Assembly (NCBI GenBank): GCA_002490835.1
Contig: DKUU01000036.1
Span: 41,880 to 93,427 of the forward strand
Direction of reading: 5' to 3'
Source: Lachnospiraceae bacterium UBA7196
Lineage (GTDB): Bacteria > Bacillota > Clostridia > Lachnospirales > Lachnospiraceae
DNA: 51,548 nucleotides
Both the position numbers and the translations under genes were made by a program. The notes under the pieces are model-generated. The model did not search any database. It was given only the letters and a program-made list of their open reading frames with translations, and was not told where the DNA came from. Numbering within the stretch: the first letter of the stretch is position 1; the number at the start of each line of letters is the position of its first letter. This document shows, one piece after another, positions 8,111 through 17,133 of the stretch.

Positions 8111-9943
8111 TCACCACGGCAGACTATTTTCCACACAAACCGCCCCATACCCCACCCGTGCATCCGGATACGCTGCCACGCCCCGGATCGGCCTCGCTCC
8201 CTTCCTCAGATACGCCTTTACCTTCTCCCCATACAAATAAGGGTCATTCCCCAAAACGATCCCCCACTGCATGAGCAGGGCGGCGGCCCCAGTCACGAAG
8301 GGCGCGGCAAAGGACGTCCCCGTAACCGACGCATAGCCGCCGTCCCTGTCAGGCGCAATCACGCCCACGCCCGGCGCCACCAGATCAGGTTTCACAAAAG
8401 CGTCCGAAGTACGGCTGTTCACCTGCTCCTGATAAAGATAACCCCTGCCAGAAAAATCAGCATAGGCCTCGTACACCGGATCGTAAGCGCCCACGGTAAT
8501 CACACCGGCCGCCGTGGAAGGAATGGTAAGCGTCACATCCGGTGTCGGACGGACAAAACGGGTATCGGCACTTCGCACGACACCGGAAGGTAAATAGAAG
8601 GTATAGTTTCCCGTAACCACCCGCAGGGGACGCAGACGAAAGGTCCACACTCCCGACTCCAAATAGCTGCTCCCCGCCGCCGGCAGAAAATCAAAATAGA
8701 GTTCCTGACTCGTCATATAGGGTGCCGGTTCGCCGTTATAGAAGAGGATCTGCGTCTGTCCCAGCCGATATGTTTGTTTACCGGGTTGGTCAGTATCCGC
8801 CACAAAGAGTTCTCCAGAAGGTGACACTACTGTCACCAGATAGCGGTCGGAATACTCCTTCCAAAGCTGGATATTGAGGCCGCTTTCATAGGCCCCTACT
8901 GTCATTTCCACGATTGCTCCCTGTTCGGTGACAGCTGCGTCATTTGTATTGACTATTTCGGTCACTCGCGTGTCCGTCTGATTTGTCCGCAGACCGCCTC
9001 CCGTATATCCCGTATAGGTCCCATCCATCCGCAGACTGCCGCCCACATGTCCCCCGGAAGCCCCCTCGTTGCCGCTGCCCACGCAGACGACCGTCCTGCC
9101 GATCTCCGAGATATTGTCAAGAAAGCGTTCCAGAAGAGAAGAGCCGTTGTGCGCGCCGTAGGTATTACCAAAGCTTAGATTAACAGCCAGCGGCATCTCC
9201 AGCTCCAGCGCCTTATTGACCGTATAGGTCAAAGCACGCATTAGCTCCGTCGTGCGGGGAAAAGAATCTGCCCTCGGCATGCCCAGCCTCACGATCAACA
9301 GGTCGCTCTCTCTGGCAACGCCCGCATAGGCCGCCCCTTGTTCTCCCCCGTTTCCCGCGGCGATCCCCGCCACCGCCGTGCCATGTCCGCTGGTGTCGAT
9401 GCTGGGGACAAGCTGCAGTGCCGCCTGCCTGCTGCCCGCTGCAAGCGCAGCGTCAATCTCCTGCGCGCTAAACTCTCTGCCCAGCACCTGATCCCAGAGG
9501 AAGCGTATTCTTGTGGTGCCGTCCGGCTTCCTGAAATCGTCGTTCCAATAACTGATGCCGGAATCGATGACCGCAACCAGCACGCCCTGACCCGAAAGCT
9601 CCCTGTACAGGGCGCTTCCCGGCGCAAAGCAGGAAGCCGTCTGCCCTTGCAGATCGGAAAAAAAGAGGCGTTTGGGCTTCTCCACATACTCGATCTGTTC
9701 GATCTGTGCCAGACTCTCCATCTGCGTTTCGGGAACCGTCAGGATTGCGTATCCGGCGATCAACTCCTCCACGCGGATGCCAAGGTCTGTCAGTCTCTCC
9801 AAAGACCCGTGATACTTGACGATCACCTCCCATGTTTTTTCTATCTCATCATAGCCGACATTCAGCTCCAGCGAACGCGCTCTCTCCGCCGGCGCAGTAT
9901 CTAACGCCAGATTCAGCAGGTTTTCATTCTTCTGCGAGTCCAT
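8111..9943 (-). CDS. S8 family (subtilisin-like) serine peptidase
   Basis: The ~610-residue product carries the subtilase catalytic triad: Asp in VLVAVIDSGISYW, His in DTSGHGTAVAGIAAG and Ser in VTGTSFAAPFVTGAAALL. A ~240-residue insertion between the His and Ser motifs is beta-rich. No signal peptide or cleavable pro-region is obvious. The overall architecture resembles the clostridial Csp-type S8 peptidases often annotated in Lachnospiraceae, some of which act in spore germination; that role is not shown here. The ATG at 9943 follows GGGGAG closely; an ATG four codons upstream (9955) is an alternative. Confidence 0.92.
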   Translation of the reverse strand: MDSQKNENLLNLALDTAPAERARSLELNVGYDEIEKTWEVIVKYHGSLERLTDLGIRVEELIAGYAILTVPETQMESLAQIEQIEYVEKPKRLFFSDLQGQTASCFAPGSALYRELSGQGVLVAVIDSGISYWNDDFRKPDGTTRIRFLWDQVLGREFSAQEIDAALAAGSRQAALQLVPSIDTSGHGTAVAGIAAGNGGEQGAAYAGVARESDLLIVRLGMPRADSFPRTTELMRALTYTVNKALELEMPLAVNLSFGNTYGAHNGSSLLERFLDNISEIGRTVVCVGSGNEGASGGHVGGSLRMDGTYTGYTGGGLRTNQTDTRVTEIVNTNDAAVTEQGAIVEMTVGAYESGLNIQLWKEYSDRYLVTVVSPSGELFVADTDQPGKQTYRLGQTQILFYNGEPAPYMTSQELYFDFLPAAGSSYLESGVWTFRLRPLRVVTGNYTFYLPSGVVRSADTRFVRPTPDVTLTIPSTAAGVITVGAYDPVYEAYADFSGRGYLYQEQVNSRTSDAFVKPDLVAPGVGVIAPDRDGGYASVTGTSFAAPFVTGAAALLMQWGIVLGNDPYLYGEKVKAYLRKGARPIRGVAAYPDARVGYGAVCVENSLPW

Positions 9944-10072
9944 CCTACTCCCCATTCCGGAGCATTTGCGCGACAGACAACGCAGGCTCCGTCCAAATCA
10001 CTTTATCCTTACCTTTATCATATGATGGGAATAAGACAATTGCGAACCCATGTGTCAGATTTATTTTTGAAA

Positions 10073-10153
10073 TGCAAAATTTATTTCGTAATTGCAAAAT
10101 TTATAATTTATTTGTCAAATATACTTGACATTCTATTTCAAACGTGCTACCCT
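10073..10153 (+). promoter_or_regulatory. Promoter and AT-rich direct repeats upstream of HTH gene
   Basis: TTGACA (10125-10130) and a weak TACCCT (10148-10153) are separated by 17 nt. Upstream, TGCAAAATTTAT occurs twice (10073-10084 and 10093-10104), 20 bp apart, either as an UP-like element or a pair of operator sites. The ~110-nt leader contains a 7-bp hairpin (GCGGGAT/ATCCCGC near 10178-10201). These account for most of the gene-free stretch 9956-10270. Confidence 0.55.
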
Positions 10154-10270
10154 GATGATACATCGTAACCAGAAGGCAGCGGGATCAAACCCGGCATCCC
10201 GCAAAAAAACGAATCGATCTGCCAGCAAAGACAGCGCAAGACTTTTCGGGAAAGGAATGTATCCGCCGAT

Positions 10271-10474
10271 ATGAAAAACTTAAAACTGAAACTTGCACGC
10301 ATGGAAAAGGATCTTTCCCAGACCGATCTGGCGAAACGGGTCGGCGTCACCAGACAGACTATCGGCATGGTGGAAGCGGGAGACTATAACCCCACACTCA
10401 ATCTGTGTATCCAAATCTGTAAGGCGCTCGACAAGACATTAAACGACCTGTTCTGGGAAGAGGAATGCGACTAA
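10271..10474 (+). CDS. Small Xre-family HTH regulator
   Basis: A 67-residue stand-alone helix-turn-helix protein of the YozG/Xre type. The HTH core LSQTDLAKRVGVTRQTIGMV spans roughly residues 14-33 and is followed by YNPTLNLCIQICKAL and the common C-terminal NDLFWEEE. Such proteins usually autoregulate a small operon encoding membrane proteins. Here a DUF6773-like membrane protein and a CPBP protease follow on the same strand, a pairing seen commonly in Clostridia. Only one domain is present, and the length is normal for the family. Confidence 0.93.
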   Translation: MKNLKLKLARMEKDLSQTDLAKRVGVTRQTIGMVEAGDYNPTLNLCIQICKALDKTLNDLFWEEECD

Positions 10475-10654
10475 GCAGGACAAAAAACGACCTGTTTCAA
10501 AAAAACACCGAAACCAGACCGGAAATAATCTGTTTTGGAAGCAAAGCGGACGGCACCGGACATGATATGACCTGTTTTGTAAGACGGAAACCGGTTAAAC
10601 TTACCGTGAACCTGCTTACCGGACAGAAAACGTTCTGAATGGAGGAGCATAGAA

Positions 10655-11170
10655 ATGAAATGGTTTAACAGAAAAAATAATCTGGATGAAATGCAGGAAT
10701 TAAAACTTTTGAAAATTGAGAGCAAAGGATTCTGGCTGGGCTTCTTTGGTCTGTTTGCGGCTATTCTGGTACAGATTGCCCTGTACGGGTCGGAATTTGC
10801 AGATCGCGCGGCTGGGGAATTTATCGTTTTTCTGGGTATGGGAATTTATCTGATCGGCGGTTGCCTGAAAAACGGCATCTGGGACAGACACCTGCAGGCG
10901 ACTCCGGCTGTCAACATCGGCTGCAGCCTTCTTGCCGCTGCACTGGCAGGTCTGTTCAACGCCGTTATGTCTTATCGGGAATATCATAAAATCGGCGGCG
11001 CATTTGCTGTCTTTGTTGCCTACTTCTTTATGCTCGGCACATTGCTTTCCGTCATAATGTGCGCCTGTTCCGCCCTCTATAAACGGAGAAGGAGACAGCT
11101 TGAAGCGGAAGACCGCGATGAAAGTCTGTCATCCGCCGGCGGCAATCAGGATAGCGCAAAGCAAGAATAA
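10655..11170 (+). CDS. DUF6773-like integral membrane protein
   Basis: A 171-residue protein with four hydrophobic segments (about residues 28-48, 55-73, 88-106 and 117-140), a charged N-terminal tail and a polar, acidic C-terminus. It resembles the DUF6773 family, for which no function is known. The start follows GGAGGA. It lies between a small Xre regulator and a CPBP protease on the same strand, so it probably belongs to that regulated membrane-protein cluster. The 180-bp gap before it holds several loosely repeated GACCTGTT motifs. Confidence 0.8.
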   Translation: MKWFNRKNNLDEMQELKLLKIESKGFWLGFFGLFAAILVQIALYGSEFADRAAGEFIVFLGMGIYLIGGCLKNGIWDRHLQATPAVNIGCSLLAAALAGLFNAVMSYREYHKIGGAFAVFVAYFFMLGTLLSVIMCACSALYKRRRRQLEAEDRDESLSSAGGNQDSAKQE

Positions 11171-11248
11171 TAGTTTTTCAGTTAACACATTATCGGTAAT
11201 AAGTATATTATTACATAAAAAGAATTCTTATGAAAAGAGGAGAAAAAC

Positions 11249-12184
11249 ATGAACACACAAGATTACAAAGCTTACAAAAAGGATTTTTCAAGCATCGGCA
11301 TCCGTATGCTCATCAGCACGGTCATCGTTCTGGCACTGCAGACCGGCGCATCCGTGATTGCAATCGCACTCTTTCCAGAGTTGCAGGGTAATTTTACGAT
11401 CCTGCTGGTCGTGACCATGGTGCCGCTGTACCTCATTGCCTTTCCGATCAGCTTCGCTCTGATACGGGACAAAAATGCGCCTGCCATTGAGAAACATTCC
11501 ATGACAGTCGGACAGCTCATCATCGCCTTTATGATGCTCTACGGCCTTATGATCGTCGGCAACCTGATCGGTCTTGGCTTCACTGCCGGCATCAGTGTCA
11601 TCAAAGGCTCCCCCGTACAGAATGCGCTTGTCAATGTAATCACCAGCGGCTCCATTTGGATCACAGCCATCTTTACGGTACTGTGCGCACCCGTTTTTGA
11701 AGAATATCTGTTCCGCAAACTGATCTGCGACAGAACCGTCAAGTACGGGGAAGGCGTTGCCGTGGTGCTCTCCGGCCTGCTGTTTGGCCTGTTCCACATG
11801 AACTTTAACCAGTTTTTCTACGCTTTCTTTCTGGGGTGCTTTTTAGCCTTCCTCTATGTGAAGACCGGCAACCTCAAATATACGATCCTGCTGCACATCG
11901 TTCTGAACTTCCTCGGAAGCGTTGTGGGTGCCCTCATCATGACCATGGATCAGAGCGATCCCCTGATGATGATCATCATGGTCTGCTACTCCCTGTGCAT
12001 TTACGGAATCGCGATCGCAGGCATCGTATTGCTCATCGTGAAGCGCCGTAAGTTGACTCTGAAACAGGGCGGGATTGTGATCGAAAAAGGTCAGCGTTTC
12101 AAGACCGTGATCCTGAACGTCGGTATGATCCTCTACTGCCTCGTTCTCTTCGTAATCATGATCGTGCAAGCGTTCTTTATGTAA
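11249..12184 (+). CDS. CPBP family intramembrane metalloprotease
   Basis: A 311-residue multi-pass membrane protein of the CPBP (CaaX-protease and bacteriocin-processing, Abi) family. The metal-binding motifs are present: EEYLFRKL (EExxxR) near residue 153, a histidine in FGLFHMNFNQF and a further histidine in ILLHIVLNFLG. About eight hydrophobic segments are seen. Bacterial members process or give immunity to peptides, but the substrate is unknown here. The start follows AGAGGAG. Downstream genes have their own promoter. Confidence 0.9.
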   Translation: MNTQDYKAYKKDFSSIGIRMLISTVIVLALQTGASVIAIALFPELQGNFTILLVVTMVPLYLIAFPISFALIRDKNAPAIEKHSMTVGQLIIAFMMLYGLMIVGNLIGLGFTAGISVIKGSPVQNALVNVITSGSIWITAIFTVLCAPVFEEYLFRKLICDRTVKYGEGVAVVLSGLLFGLFHMNFNQFFYAFFLGCFLAFLYVKTGNLKYTILLHIVLNFLGSVVGALIMTMDQSDPLMMIIMVCYSLCIYGIAIAGIVLLIVKRRKLTLKQGGIVIEKGQRFKTVILNVGMILYCLVLFVIMIVQAFFM

Positions 12185-12264
12185 CATACGTAAATTAGCG
12201 TGCCTTAATAATTGCCCTCAAACAATATTATCGCAAAAAGGTCATTTCTGCTTATAACAAAATG

Positions 12265-12310
12265 TTGACATTGTCTCCTTAATATAGGAAAATCGTATCA
12301 GATTATCTGA
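12265..12310 (+). promoter_or_regulatory. Promoter and short palindrome upstream of YeiH-type gene
   Basis: TTGACA (12265-12270) is followed after 17 nt by GAAAAT (12288-12293, four of six matches to the -10 consensus). A palindrome TCAGAT-T-ATCTGA at 12298-12310 lies between the predicted start site and the ribosome binding site and could be an operator. The gap from 12185 otherwise holds nothing recognisable. Confidence 0.5.
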
Positions 12311-12328
12311 TTGAGGAGGAAAACAGAA

Positions 12329-13366
12329 ATGAATTTTATCAAAGACAATTGGAAGGGACTTGTGCTGTGCCTGTGCATCGCCGTCCCTTCCTGGTTTCTT
12401 GGCAAACAGTTCCCGATCATCGGCGGCGCGGTCATTGCCATCCTTGCCGGCATGATTCTTACTCTATTTATTAAAAATAGAACTCCCTTCGAGTCAGGCG
12501 TCAAATTCACTTCCAAAAAGATATTACAGTGGGCGGTGATCCTGCTGGGCTTCGGTCTGAATCTGCGTGTCATTCTGGAAACCGGAAAACAGTCCCTGCC
12601 CATCATTTTAAGCACCATCACAGTCTCACTGGTGATCGCTTTCGTGCTGCACAAGGTCATGCATATCCCCGGCAAGATCTCCACGCTGGTCGGCGTCGGC
12701 TCTTCCATCTGCGGCGGCTCCGCGATTGCCGCCACCGCTCCGGTCATCGACGCGGACGACGAGGAAGTCGCGCAGGCAATCTCCGTGATCTTTTTCTTCA
12801 ATGTGCTGGCAGCCCTGATATTTCCCACACTCGGCAAATTGATCGGCTTCTCCACTGTGAGCGGCGAGGCCTTCGGCATCTTTGCCGGAACGGCTGTAAA
12901 CGACACCAGCTCCGTGACTGCGGCTGCCTCCACATGGGATAATATGTGGAACCTCGGCTCGGCGACGCTAGACACGGCCGTCACCGTAAAACTGACCCGC
13001 ACGCTGGCGATCATTCCCATCACACTCGTGCTTGCCTTCCTGCGCACACGCAGCGAAAAGTCCTCCGGGGCAGAAGGCGCAAAAGTCAGCCTGAAACAGA
13101 TTTTTCCCATGTTCATCCTGTACTTTATCGCCGCTTCGGTCATCACGACAATTGCCGTATCCTGCGGCGTGGACGCGGGTATCTTCTCCCCGATCAAGGA
13201 ACTGAGCAAATTTTTCATCGTCCTTGCCATGTCCGCCATCGGCTTGAACACCGACATTATCAAGCTGGTAAAGACCGGCGGCAAGCCGATCATCATGGGA
13301 TTTTGCTGCTGGGTCGGCATCACTGCCGTAAGCCTTGTGATGCAGCATGTGATGGGGTTGTGGTAG
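12329..13366 (+). CDS. YeiH/UPF0324 family putative sulfate exporter
   Basis: A 345-residue integral membrane protein with about ten membrane segments. The family-typical glycine/serine-rich GVGSSICGGSAIAATAPVI lies near residues 115-133. YeiH-type proteins are predicted exporters of sulfate or related sulfur oxyanions; direct biochemical support is limited. The ATG at 12329 is preceded by GAGGAGG; an earlier TTG would lie inside that binding site and is rejected. A palindrome just upstream suggests regulation by a repressor or a LysR-like protein, but no regulator is adjacent. Confidence 0.9.
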   Translation: MNFIKDNWKGLVLCLCIAVPSWFLGKQFPIIGGAVIAILAGMILTLFIKNRTPFESGVKFTSKKILQWAVILLGFGLNLRVILETGKQSLPIILSTITVSLVIAFVLHKVMHIPGKISTLVGVGSSICGGSAIAATAPVIDADDEEVAQAISVIFFFNVLAALIFPTLGKLIGFSTVSGEAFGIFAGTAVNDTSSVTAAASTWDNMWNLGSATLDTAVTVKLTRTLAIIPITLVLAFLRTRSEKSSGAEGAKVSLKQIFPMFILYFIAASVITTIAVSCGVDAGIFSPIKELSKFFIVLAMSAIGLNTDIIKLVKTGGKPIIMGFCCWVGITAVSLVMQHVMGLW

Positions 13367-13414
13367 CCCTTCCATAGATTGTTGACTGACAGAGCGATGA
13401 ATCCCGGCGGGTAA

Positions 13415-14203
13415 CTATTTCTGCATAATGATTACCTTCTCACGGCTTATGGCAAAGAAGGCTGCGCCGCCGTAACCACCCGCCTCATATAATTTCCCGA
13501 TGATCTCAAGCATCCGCTGATTCAGTCTGTGGTACAAAACAGGCCGGTCCCAGCGGATGCCCTTTATATAATCCCGCTGCCTGTTATTGAGGCAGCTCGG
13601 TATATCCTCTGTTGTGGCACGCACGCCGCCCGGCTCACTTTGTTCATTCCCGCTGTATTGACCATTCTGGTCACTCTCTGGTTTCCCAAACGAACAAGAC
13701 ACATAACTGTAAATCTCCCCATTCTGCTCGCACTTACGATGTAACAGCTCTGTCAGTTTTCCATCCCGCTTCGGATCATAAACGGATTCCTTCCACAAAA
13801 TTACCTGTTGGCGAGGCCCTTCAAAATCTGCGACAGAGCGATTCATTTTGCAATCGTTCAGCCCAAAAGAACTAACTGACACAGTTGCCGCATTTATTTG
13901 ACCATTTTGGTCAGCCATGGTTTTCCGCATACTGCGTCTACCGAACGCATCCTGCTCCTGCACGAAGACTTCCTTTGCCGCAAACAACTCTCCCGAAGGC
14001 TCCTCTCTCAAAAGCACGCGGCTTTCGTACAGATAGTCCATCATAATCCGCTGCACTTTGGCGCGGGGCGCGGGATAGTCGAGACGATCCACGATCTGAT
14101 CCAGCGTATAACCGATATCCACCAGATGCCTGACCGCACCGCCGCAGGCCGCATCTGTGACGAAATTTGATAAGGCGCTCTGAAAGTAACTTGGCTCATC
14201 CAT
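13415..14203 (-). CDS. Hypothetical protein (262 aa)
   Basis: I do not recognise this family. The N-terminal ~70 residues (SALSNFVTDAACGGAVRHL, IGYTLDQIVDRLDYP) look helical and could form a winged-helix or HTH-like fold. The middle is polar with low conservation signals, and the C-terminal part ends in GGYGGAAFFAISREKVIIMQK-type basic residues. No signal peptide or membrane segment is seen. AGGAGG stands upstream of the start. It faces the YeiH-type gene tail to tail and lies downstream of nth. Function unknown. Confidence 0.75.
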   Translation of the reverse strand: MDEPSYFQSALSNFVTDAACGGAVRHLVDIGYTLDQIVDRLDYPAPRAKVQRIMMDYLYESRVLLREEPSGELFAAKEVFVQEQDAFGRRSMRKTMADQNGQINAATVSVSSFGLNDCKMNRSVADFEGPRQQVILWKESVYDPKRDGKLTELLHRKCEQNGEIYSYVSCSFGKPESDQNGQYSGNEQSEPGGVRATTEDIPSCLNNRQRDYIKGIRWDRPVLYHRLNQRMLEIIGKLYEAGGYGGAAFFAISREKVIIMQK

Positions 14204-14332
14204 GTACAGCCCCTCCTAAATTCTGATTCTACCGGCCGCCATCTCGCTCCTGCCTGTCATTCGCTACCGCTCAGCATCCGGCAATCAGCTCCTTGTGCTG
14301 CTCACACTGCCTCTACGCCGTTGCTTTTTATG

Positions 14333-14965
14333 TTAAATCCTGTGTTTGCAGACATCCGCCAGACAACACTTATCGCAGTAAGGATTCGTCCGCGCCGTGC
14401 AGACCTCCCTGCCGTGCATCACGAACCGATGGCATAAATCGCTCCCCTCCTCTGGCGGCACGATTTTCCACAGCGCCATCTCCACCTTTTTCGGCTCCTT
14501 GATGCCGTCCACAAGGCCGATCCGGTTGCACAGGCGAATGCAGTGGGTGTCCGTAACGATCGCGGGCTTGCCAAACACGTCCCCCATGATGAGGTTCGCG
14601 CTCTTCCTGCCCACGCCGGGCAGTTTTAAAAGTTTGTCAAAGTCGTCCGGCACCTGCCCGCCATACTCTTCTTTCAACTGCCGCATACAGGCGCTGATGT
14701 CTCTGGCCTTGCTGTTTCCCAGCCCGCAGGGATGCACGATAGCCTCGATCTCCTCCACCGGAGCAGCCGCCAGCGCATCCACATCGGGAAATTTCTCATA
14801 AAGCTTCTCTACCACCACATTGACTCTCGCGTCGGTACACTGCGCCGCCAGCCGTACGCTGACCAGCAGTTTCCATGCCTCGTTGTATTCCAGAGAACAG
14901 CCCGCGTCAGGGTATTCCTGCTTTAACCTCTCAATGACCGCAAGCGCCAGTTCCTTTTTTCTCAT
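14333..14965 (-). CDS. nth: Endonuclease III
   Basis: A 210-residue DNA glycosylase/AP lyase that removes oxidised pyrimidines in base excision repair. The helix-hairpin-helix LPGVGRKSANLI carries the catalytic lysine, and the catalytic aspartate is in VTDTHCIRLCNRIG. The C-terminal [4Fe-4S] motif is complete (Cys-x7-Cys-x2-Cys-x5-Cys, from HGREVCTA to ADVCKH). Length is normal. It starts 13 bp after the DUF4143-type ATPase stop, so it may be transcribed with that gene. Confidence 0.96.
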   Translation of the reverse strand: MRKKELALAVIERLKQEYPDAGCSLEYNEAWKLLVSVRLAAQCTDARVNVVVEKLYEKFPDVDALAAAPVEEIEAIVHPCGLGNSKARDISACMRQLKEEYGGQVPDDFDKLLKLPGVGRKSANLIMGDVFGKPAIVTDTHCIRLCNRIGLVDGIKEPKKVEMALWKIVPPEEGSDLCHRFVMHGREVCTARTNPYCDKCCLADVCKHRI

Positions 14966-14977
14966 GCCGTAAACTCC

Positions 14978-16315
14978 TCATTTGTTATGTTTGAGATATC
15001 GCTTTAACAGAAACGCGCAAAAATAAGGAAACGTATAAATATTCCCATCATATCCGATGTTTCCGCCTGTCAGCTTGATACCATAATGAATATCTTCGTA
15101 TTTATCACTTTCGATCAGCGTACGCAGGGATTTCGCTCTGCCATTCGTAGCTTTTACTTCCACCGGAATCAAATCATTCGCCGTTCTGACAAAAAAATCC
15201 TCCTCCAGCGTGGAATCCTCTTTCTTATAATAATATAATCCGCAGCCGCTCTTTACAAGCGCCTCTCCCACCACATTCTCATAGAGCGCGCCCTTGTAGA
15301 CGCCAAGATTACGGTTAGCGCGCAGATCCTCCTGCGCCTCCTCATCGAGCATCGCCACCAAAAGGCCGCTGTCCGCAAAATAGAGCTTATATTTGGTCTC
15401 CTCGAAATTGCCCTTAAGCGGCAGTTCCGGATACCTCATGCAATAACAGACATTGACGATTCCCGCATCCGCGAGCCACTCGATACAGCCGCGATAATCC
15501 TTAAATCTGGCTCCGGTCGCCACTTTGGAAATCTGGAATTTCTTATTATCCTTGGCAAGCTGAAGCGGAATTTGCCGAAACACATTGAGAATCCGCGTCT
15601 GATCCATGCCTTCCGCATATTTTCGCACATCCTCCTCGTAATCCGTCAGAAGCTGCCGCTGTATGGCAAGAGAACCTTCAAAGCTGTCCCGCTCAATGTA
15701 CTCCCTGACCACGGCGGGCATCCCGCCCAAAATACAAAAATCCAGAAATAACGCGTTACAGGCGGATAATTCCACTTCATTAAAAGGCTGCTGCCGTATC
15801 ATATGGGCAAGCAGATCTTCCACAAAATCCGCATCATATCCCTTCGCCCATAGAAATTCCTCAAAATCAAGGGAATGCATCTCATAATCCGTTTTATAAC
15901 CCACGCTGTTGCTCTCGATCCTGCCGTAGTGAATCCCCAACAGAGAACCGCTGCAGATCACGTCAAATCTGCCGTCCTGTTCAAAAAATTTTAGCGCCGT
16001 CGCAATCTCCGGAAATGCCTGCAGTTCGTCAAAAAAAAGTAATGTCTTCCCTTCCACAAACTGCTTTGCGGGATCGATTCTGGAGATATTGCGAATCAGG
16101 TCTGCCGTCTTATAGCCGTCTGCAATAATCTGCCTATACTTCGGCTCCTCCACAAAATTGATCTCAACTACATTTTCATAATACTTTGTCCCGAAGTTTC
16201 GGATGGACTCTGTCTTCCCAATCTGTCTCGGTCCCTTGACGATCAGGGGCTTCCTGTTCTTATCCTGCCGCCACTCCTCTAAATACAGGTCTATTTTTCG
16301 TTTCAGATATTCCAT
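14978..16315 (-). CDS. AAA ATPase with DUF4143 domain
   Basis: The 445-residue protein has a P-loop (VKGPRQIGKTES, residues ~23-34), a Walker B-like LLFFDELQAFPE and a C-terminal nuclease-like DUF4143 domain (NDLIPVEVKATNGRAKSLR). The family is widespread in gut Clostridia and Bacteroidetes; its cellular role is not established, though links to defence and toxin-antitoxin behaviour have been suggested. The ATG at 16315 follows GGAGGG; a longer frame to 16348 is less likely. A 17-bp-spaced promoter and four iteron-like repeats lie upstream. A second, divergent member is at 20411-21685. Confidence 0.9.
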   Translation of the reverse strand: MEYLKRKIDLYLEEWRQDKNRKPLIVKGPRQIGKTESIRNFGTKYYENVVEINFVEEPKYRQIIADGYKTADLIRNISRIDPAKQFVEGKTLLFFDELQAFPEIATALKFFEQDGRFDVICSGSLLGIHYGRIESNSVGYKTDYEMHSLDFEEFLWAKGYDADFVEDLLAHMIRQQPFNEVELSACNALFLDFCILGGMPAVVREYIERDSFEGSLAIQRQLLTDYEEDVRKYAEGMDQTRILNVFRQIPLQLAKDNKKFQISKVATGARFKDYRGCIEWLADAGIVNVCYCMRYPELPLKGNFEETKYKLYFADSGLLVAMLDEEAQEDLRANRNLGVYKGALYENVVGEALVKSGCGLYYYKKEDSTLEEDFFVRTANDLIPVEVKATNGRAKSLRTLIESDKYEDIHYGIKLTGGNIGYDGNIYTFPYFCAFLLKRYLKHNK

Positions 16316-16392
16316 AATTCCCTCCCTGCCGGAATTTCTTGAAAGCATGTGTCAAGATTCTCCCTTTCAAGGTGATATATCCACCTGCCTAT

Positions 16393-16421
16393 AGTATATC
16401 CATTTTTCTCGAAAAAAACAA
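16393..16421 (-). promoter_or_regulatory. Promoter of DUF4143 ATPase
   Basis: On the minus strand TTGTTT (16416-16421) and TATACT (16393-16398) are separated by 17 nt, about 80 nt before the start codon. The -35 box directly abuts a four-unit repeat array (16429-16553), so array-binding factors could control this promoter. Confidence 0.6.
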
Positions 16422-16428
16422 TGGATTT

Positions 16429-16553
16429 GCAAAAAGATGAGGGAATTTATAAAGTTATATTACAAAAAATTAGGGAATTATCCTATTGTATTCGCAAAAA
16501 CATGTGGGAATTATCCTATTGCAATCACAAAACATGAGGGAATTAAGTTCCCC
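16429..16553. repeat. Four iteron-like 32-33-bp imperfect direct repeats
   Basis: GGGAATT cores start at 16441, 16473, 16506 and 16538, giving spacings of 32, 33 and 32 bp, about three helical turns. Each core is preceded by an A-run and a CATG-like step. The middle two units also share the GGGAATTATCCTATTG segment. The array overlaps the stop codon of the isochorismatase-fold gene and ends next to the -35 box of the DUF4143 ATPase gene. Same-face spacing fits cooperative protein binding. Confidence 0.75.
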
Positions 16554-17070
16554 CGACAACCTCCACCTGACACATCTTCATCGCCTCCAGCGCGTTTTGA
16601 TGGCTCTGCGGCGTGACCCCGGCGCAGCAGTCGGCATTGACCCGTACGGTCACTTCCGGCAGAAAGGCCTTGATCACCAGCGCATTGGAAATGACACAAA
16701 TGTCAGTACAAAGCCCGATCACCGTAACGCTCTCTAAATCCGGCATCTGTTTCAAATATTCCGCCAGCTCCACGGAGCCGAAGGTCGGTTTATCAAAAAT
16801 CTTCGCCTTTCCCGCGCAGGCCACACTCACCTGCTCTCTGATCTGCCACCCCTCCGTATCCTTGATGCAATGAGTCACAGGGAGTTTCTTTCCCTCCTGC
16901 GTGCTAAGATAGCCCTCATAATGGGTGTCCCTCGTACAGATCACCTCGCCATCAAAGTTACGGATGCACGCCGCCACATTTCCCACGATGGCCTCCGCTT
17001 CCTTCGTGCCGAGGGCGCCATCAATAAAATCATTCTGCATGTCAATTACCGCTAACACATTCTTTGCCAT
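16543..17070 (-). CDS. Isochorismatase-fold cysteine hydrolase (nicotinamidase-like)
   Basis: A 175-residue hydrolase with the catalytic triad of the family: Asp in VIDMQNDFIDGAL, Lys in KIFDKPTFGS and Cys in GLCTDICVISNAL. Metal-binding residues are suggested by CTRDTHYEGY. Members hydrolyse amides such as nicotinamide; the sequence is close to nicotinamidase-type proteins, but the substrate is not certain. The ATG at 17070 is preceded by AAGGAGG; an in-frame start at 17088 is rejected. A good promoter lies at 17105-17133. Confidence 0.9.
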   Translation of the reverse strand: MAKNVLAVIDMQNDFIDGALGTKEAEAIVGNVAACIRNFDGEVICTRDTHYEGYLSTQEGKKLPVTHCIKDTEGWQIREQVSVACAGKAKIFDKPTFGSVELAEYLKQMPDLESVTVIGLCTDICVISNALVIKAFLPEVTVRVNADCCAGVTPQSHQNALEAMKMCQVEVVGGT

Positions 17071-17104
17071 ATGTAACCTCCTTATCAAAATCGCACACAG
17101 TTTT

Positions 17105-17133
17105 AGTATAATGAAAAATAGAGAAATTTACAA
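17105..17133 (-). promoter_or_regulatory. Promoter of isochorismatase-fold gene
   Basis: Minus-strand TTGTAA (17128-17133) and TATACT (17105-17110) are separated by 17 nt, about 30 nt upstream of the AAGGAGG binding site. The divergent sigma-factor gene begins at 17247, so the two transcripts share this intergenic region. Confidence 0.7.

Noticed and set aside
10178..10208. Terminator hairpin before the small HTH gene
   Set aside because: The stem is followed by A residues on the plus strand and is in the leader of the gene, so it does not fit a terminator in either direction.
10442..10580. GACCTGTT direct repeats around the end of the small HTH gene
   Set aside because: Four loose matches with uneven spacing (44, 37, 43 bp), the first in coding sequence; not enough to call a repeat array.
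12298..12948. Long minus-strand ORF opposite the YeiH-type gene
   Set aside because: Composition is Ser/Met/Thr-rich as in the reverse of a membrane protein, and there is no ribosome binding site.
16429..16553. CRISPR array
   Set aside because: The units are 32-33 bp apart but not separated by unique spacers, and no cas gene is near. The array reads as iteron-like direct repeats.
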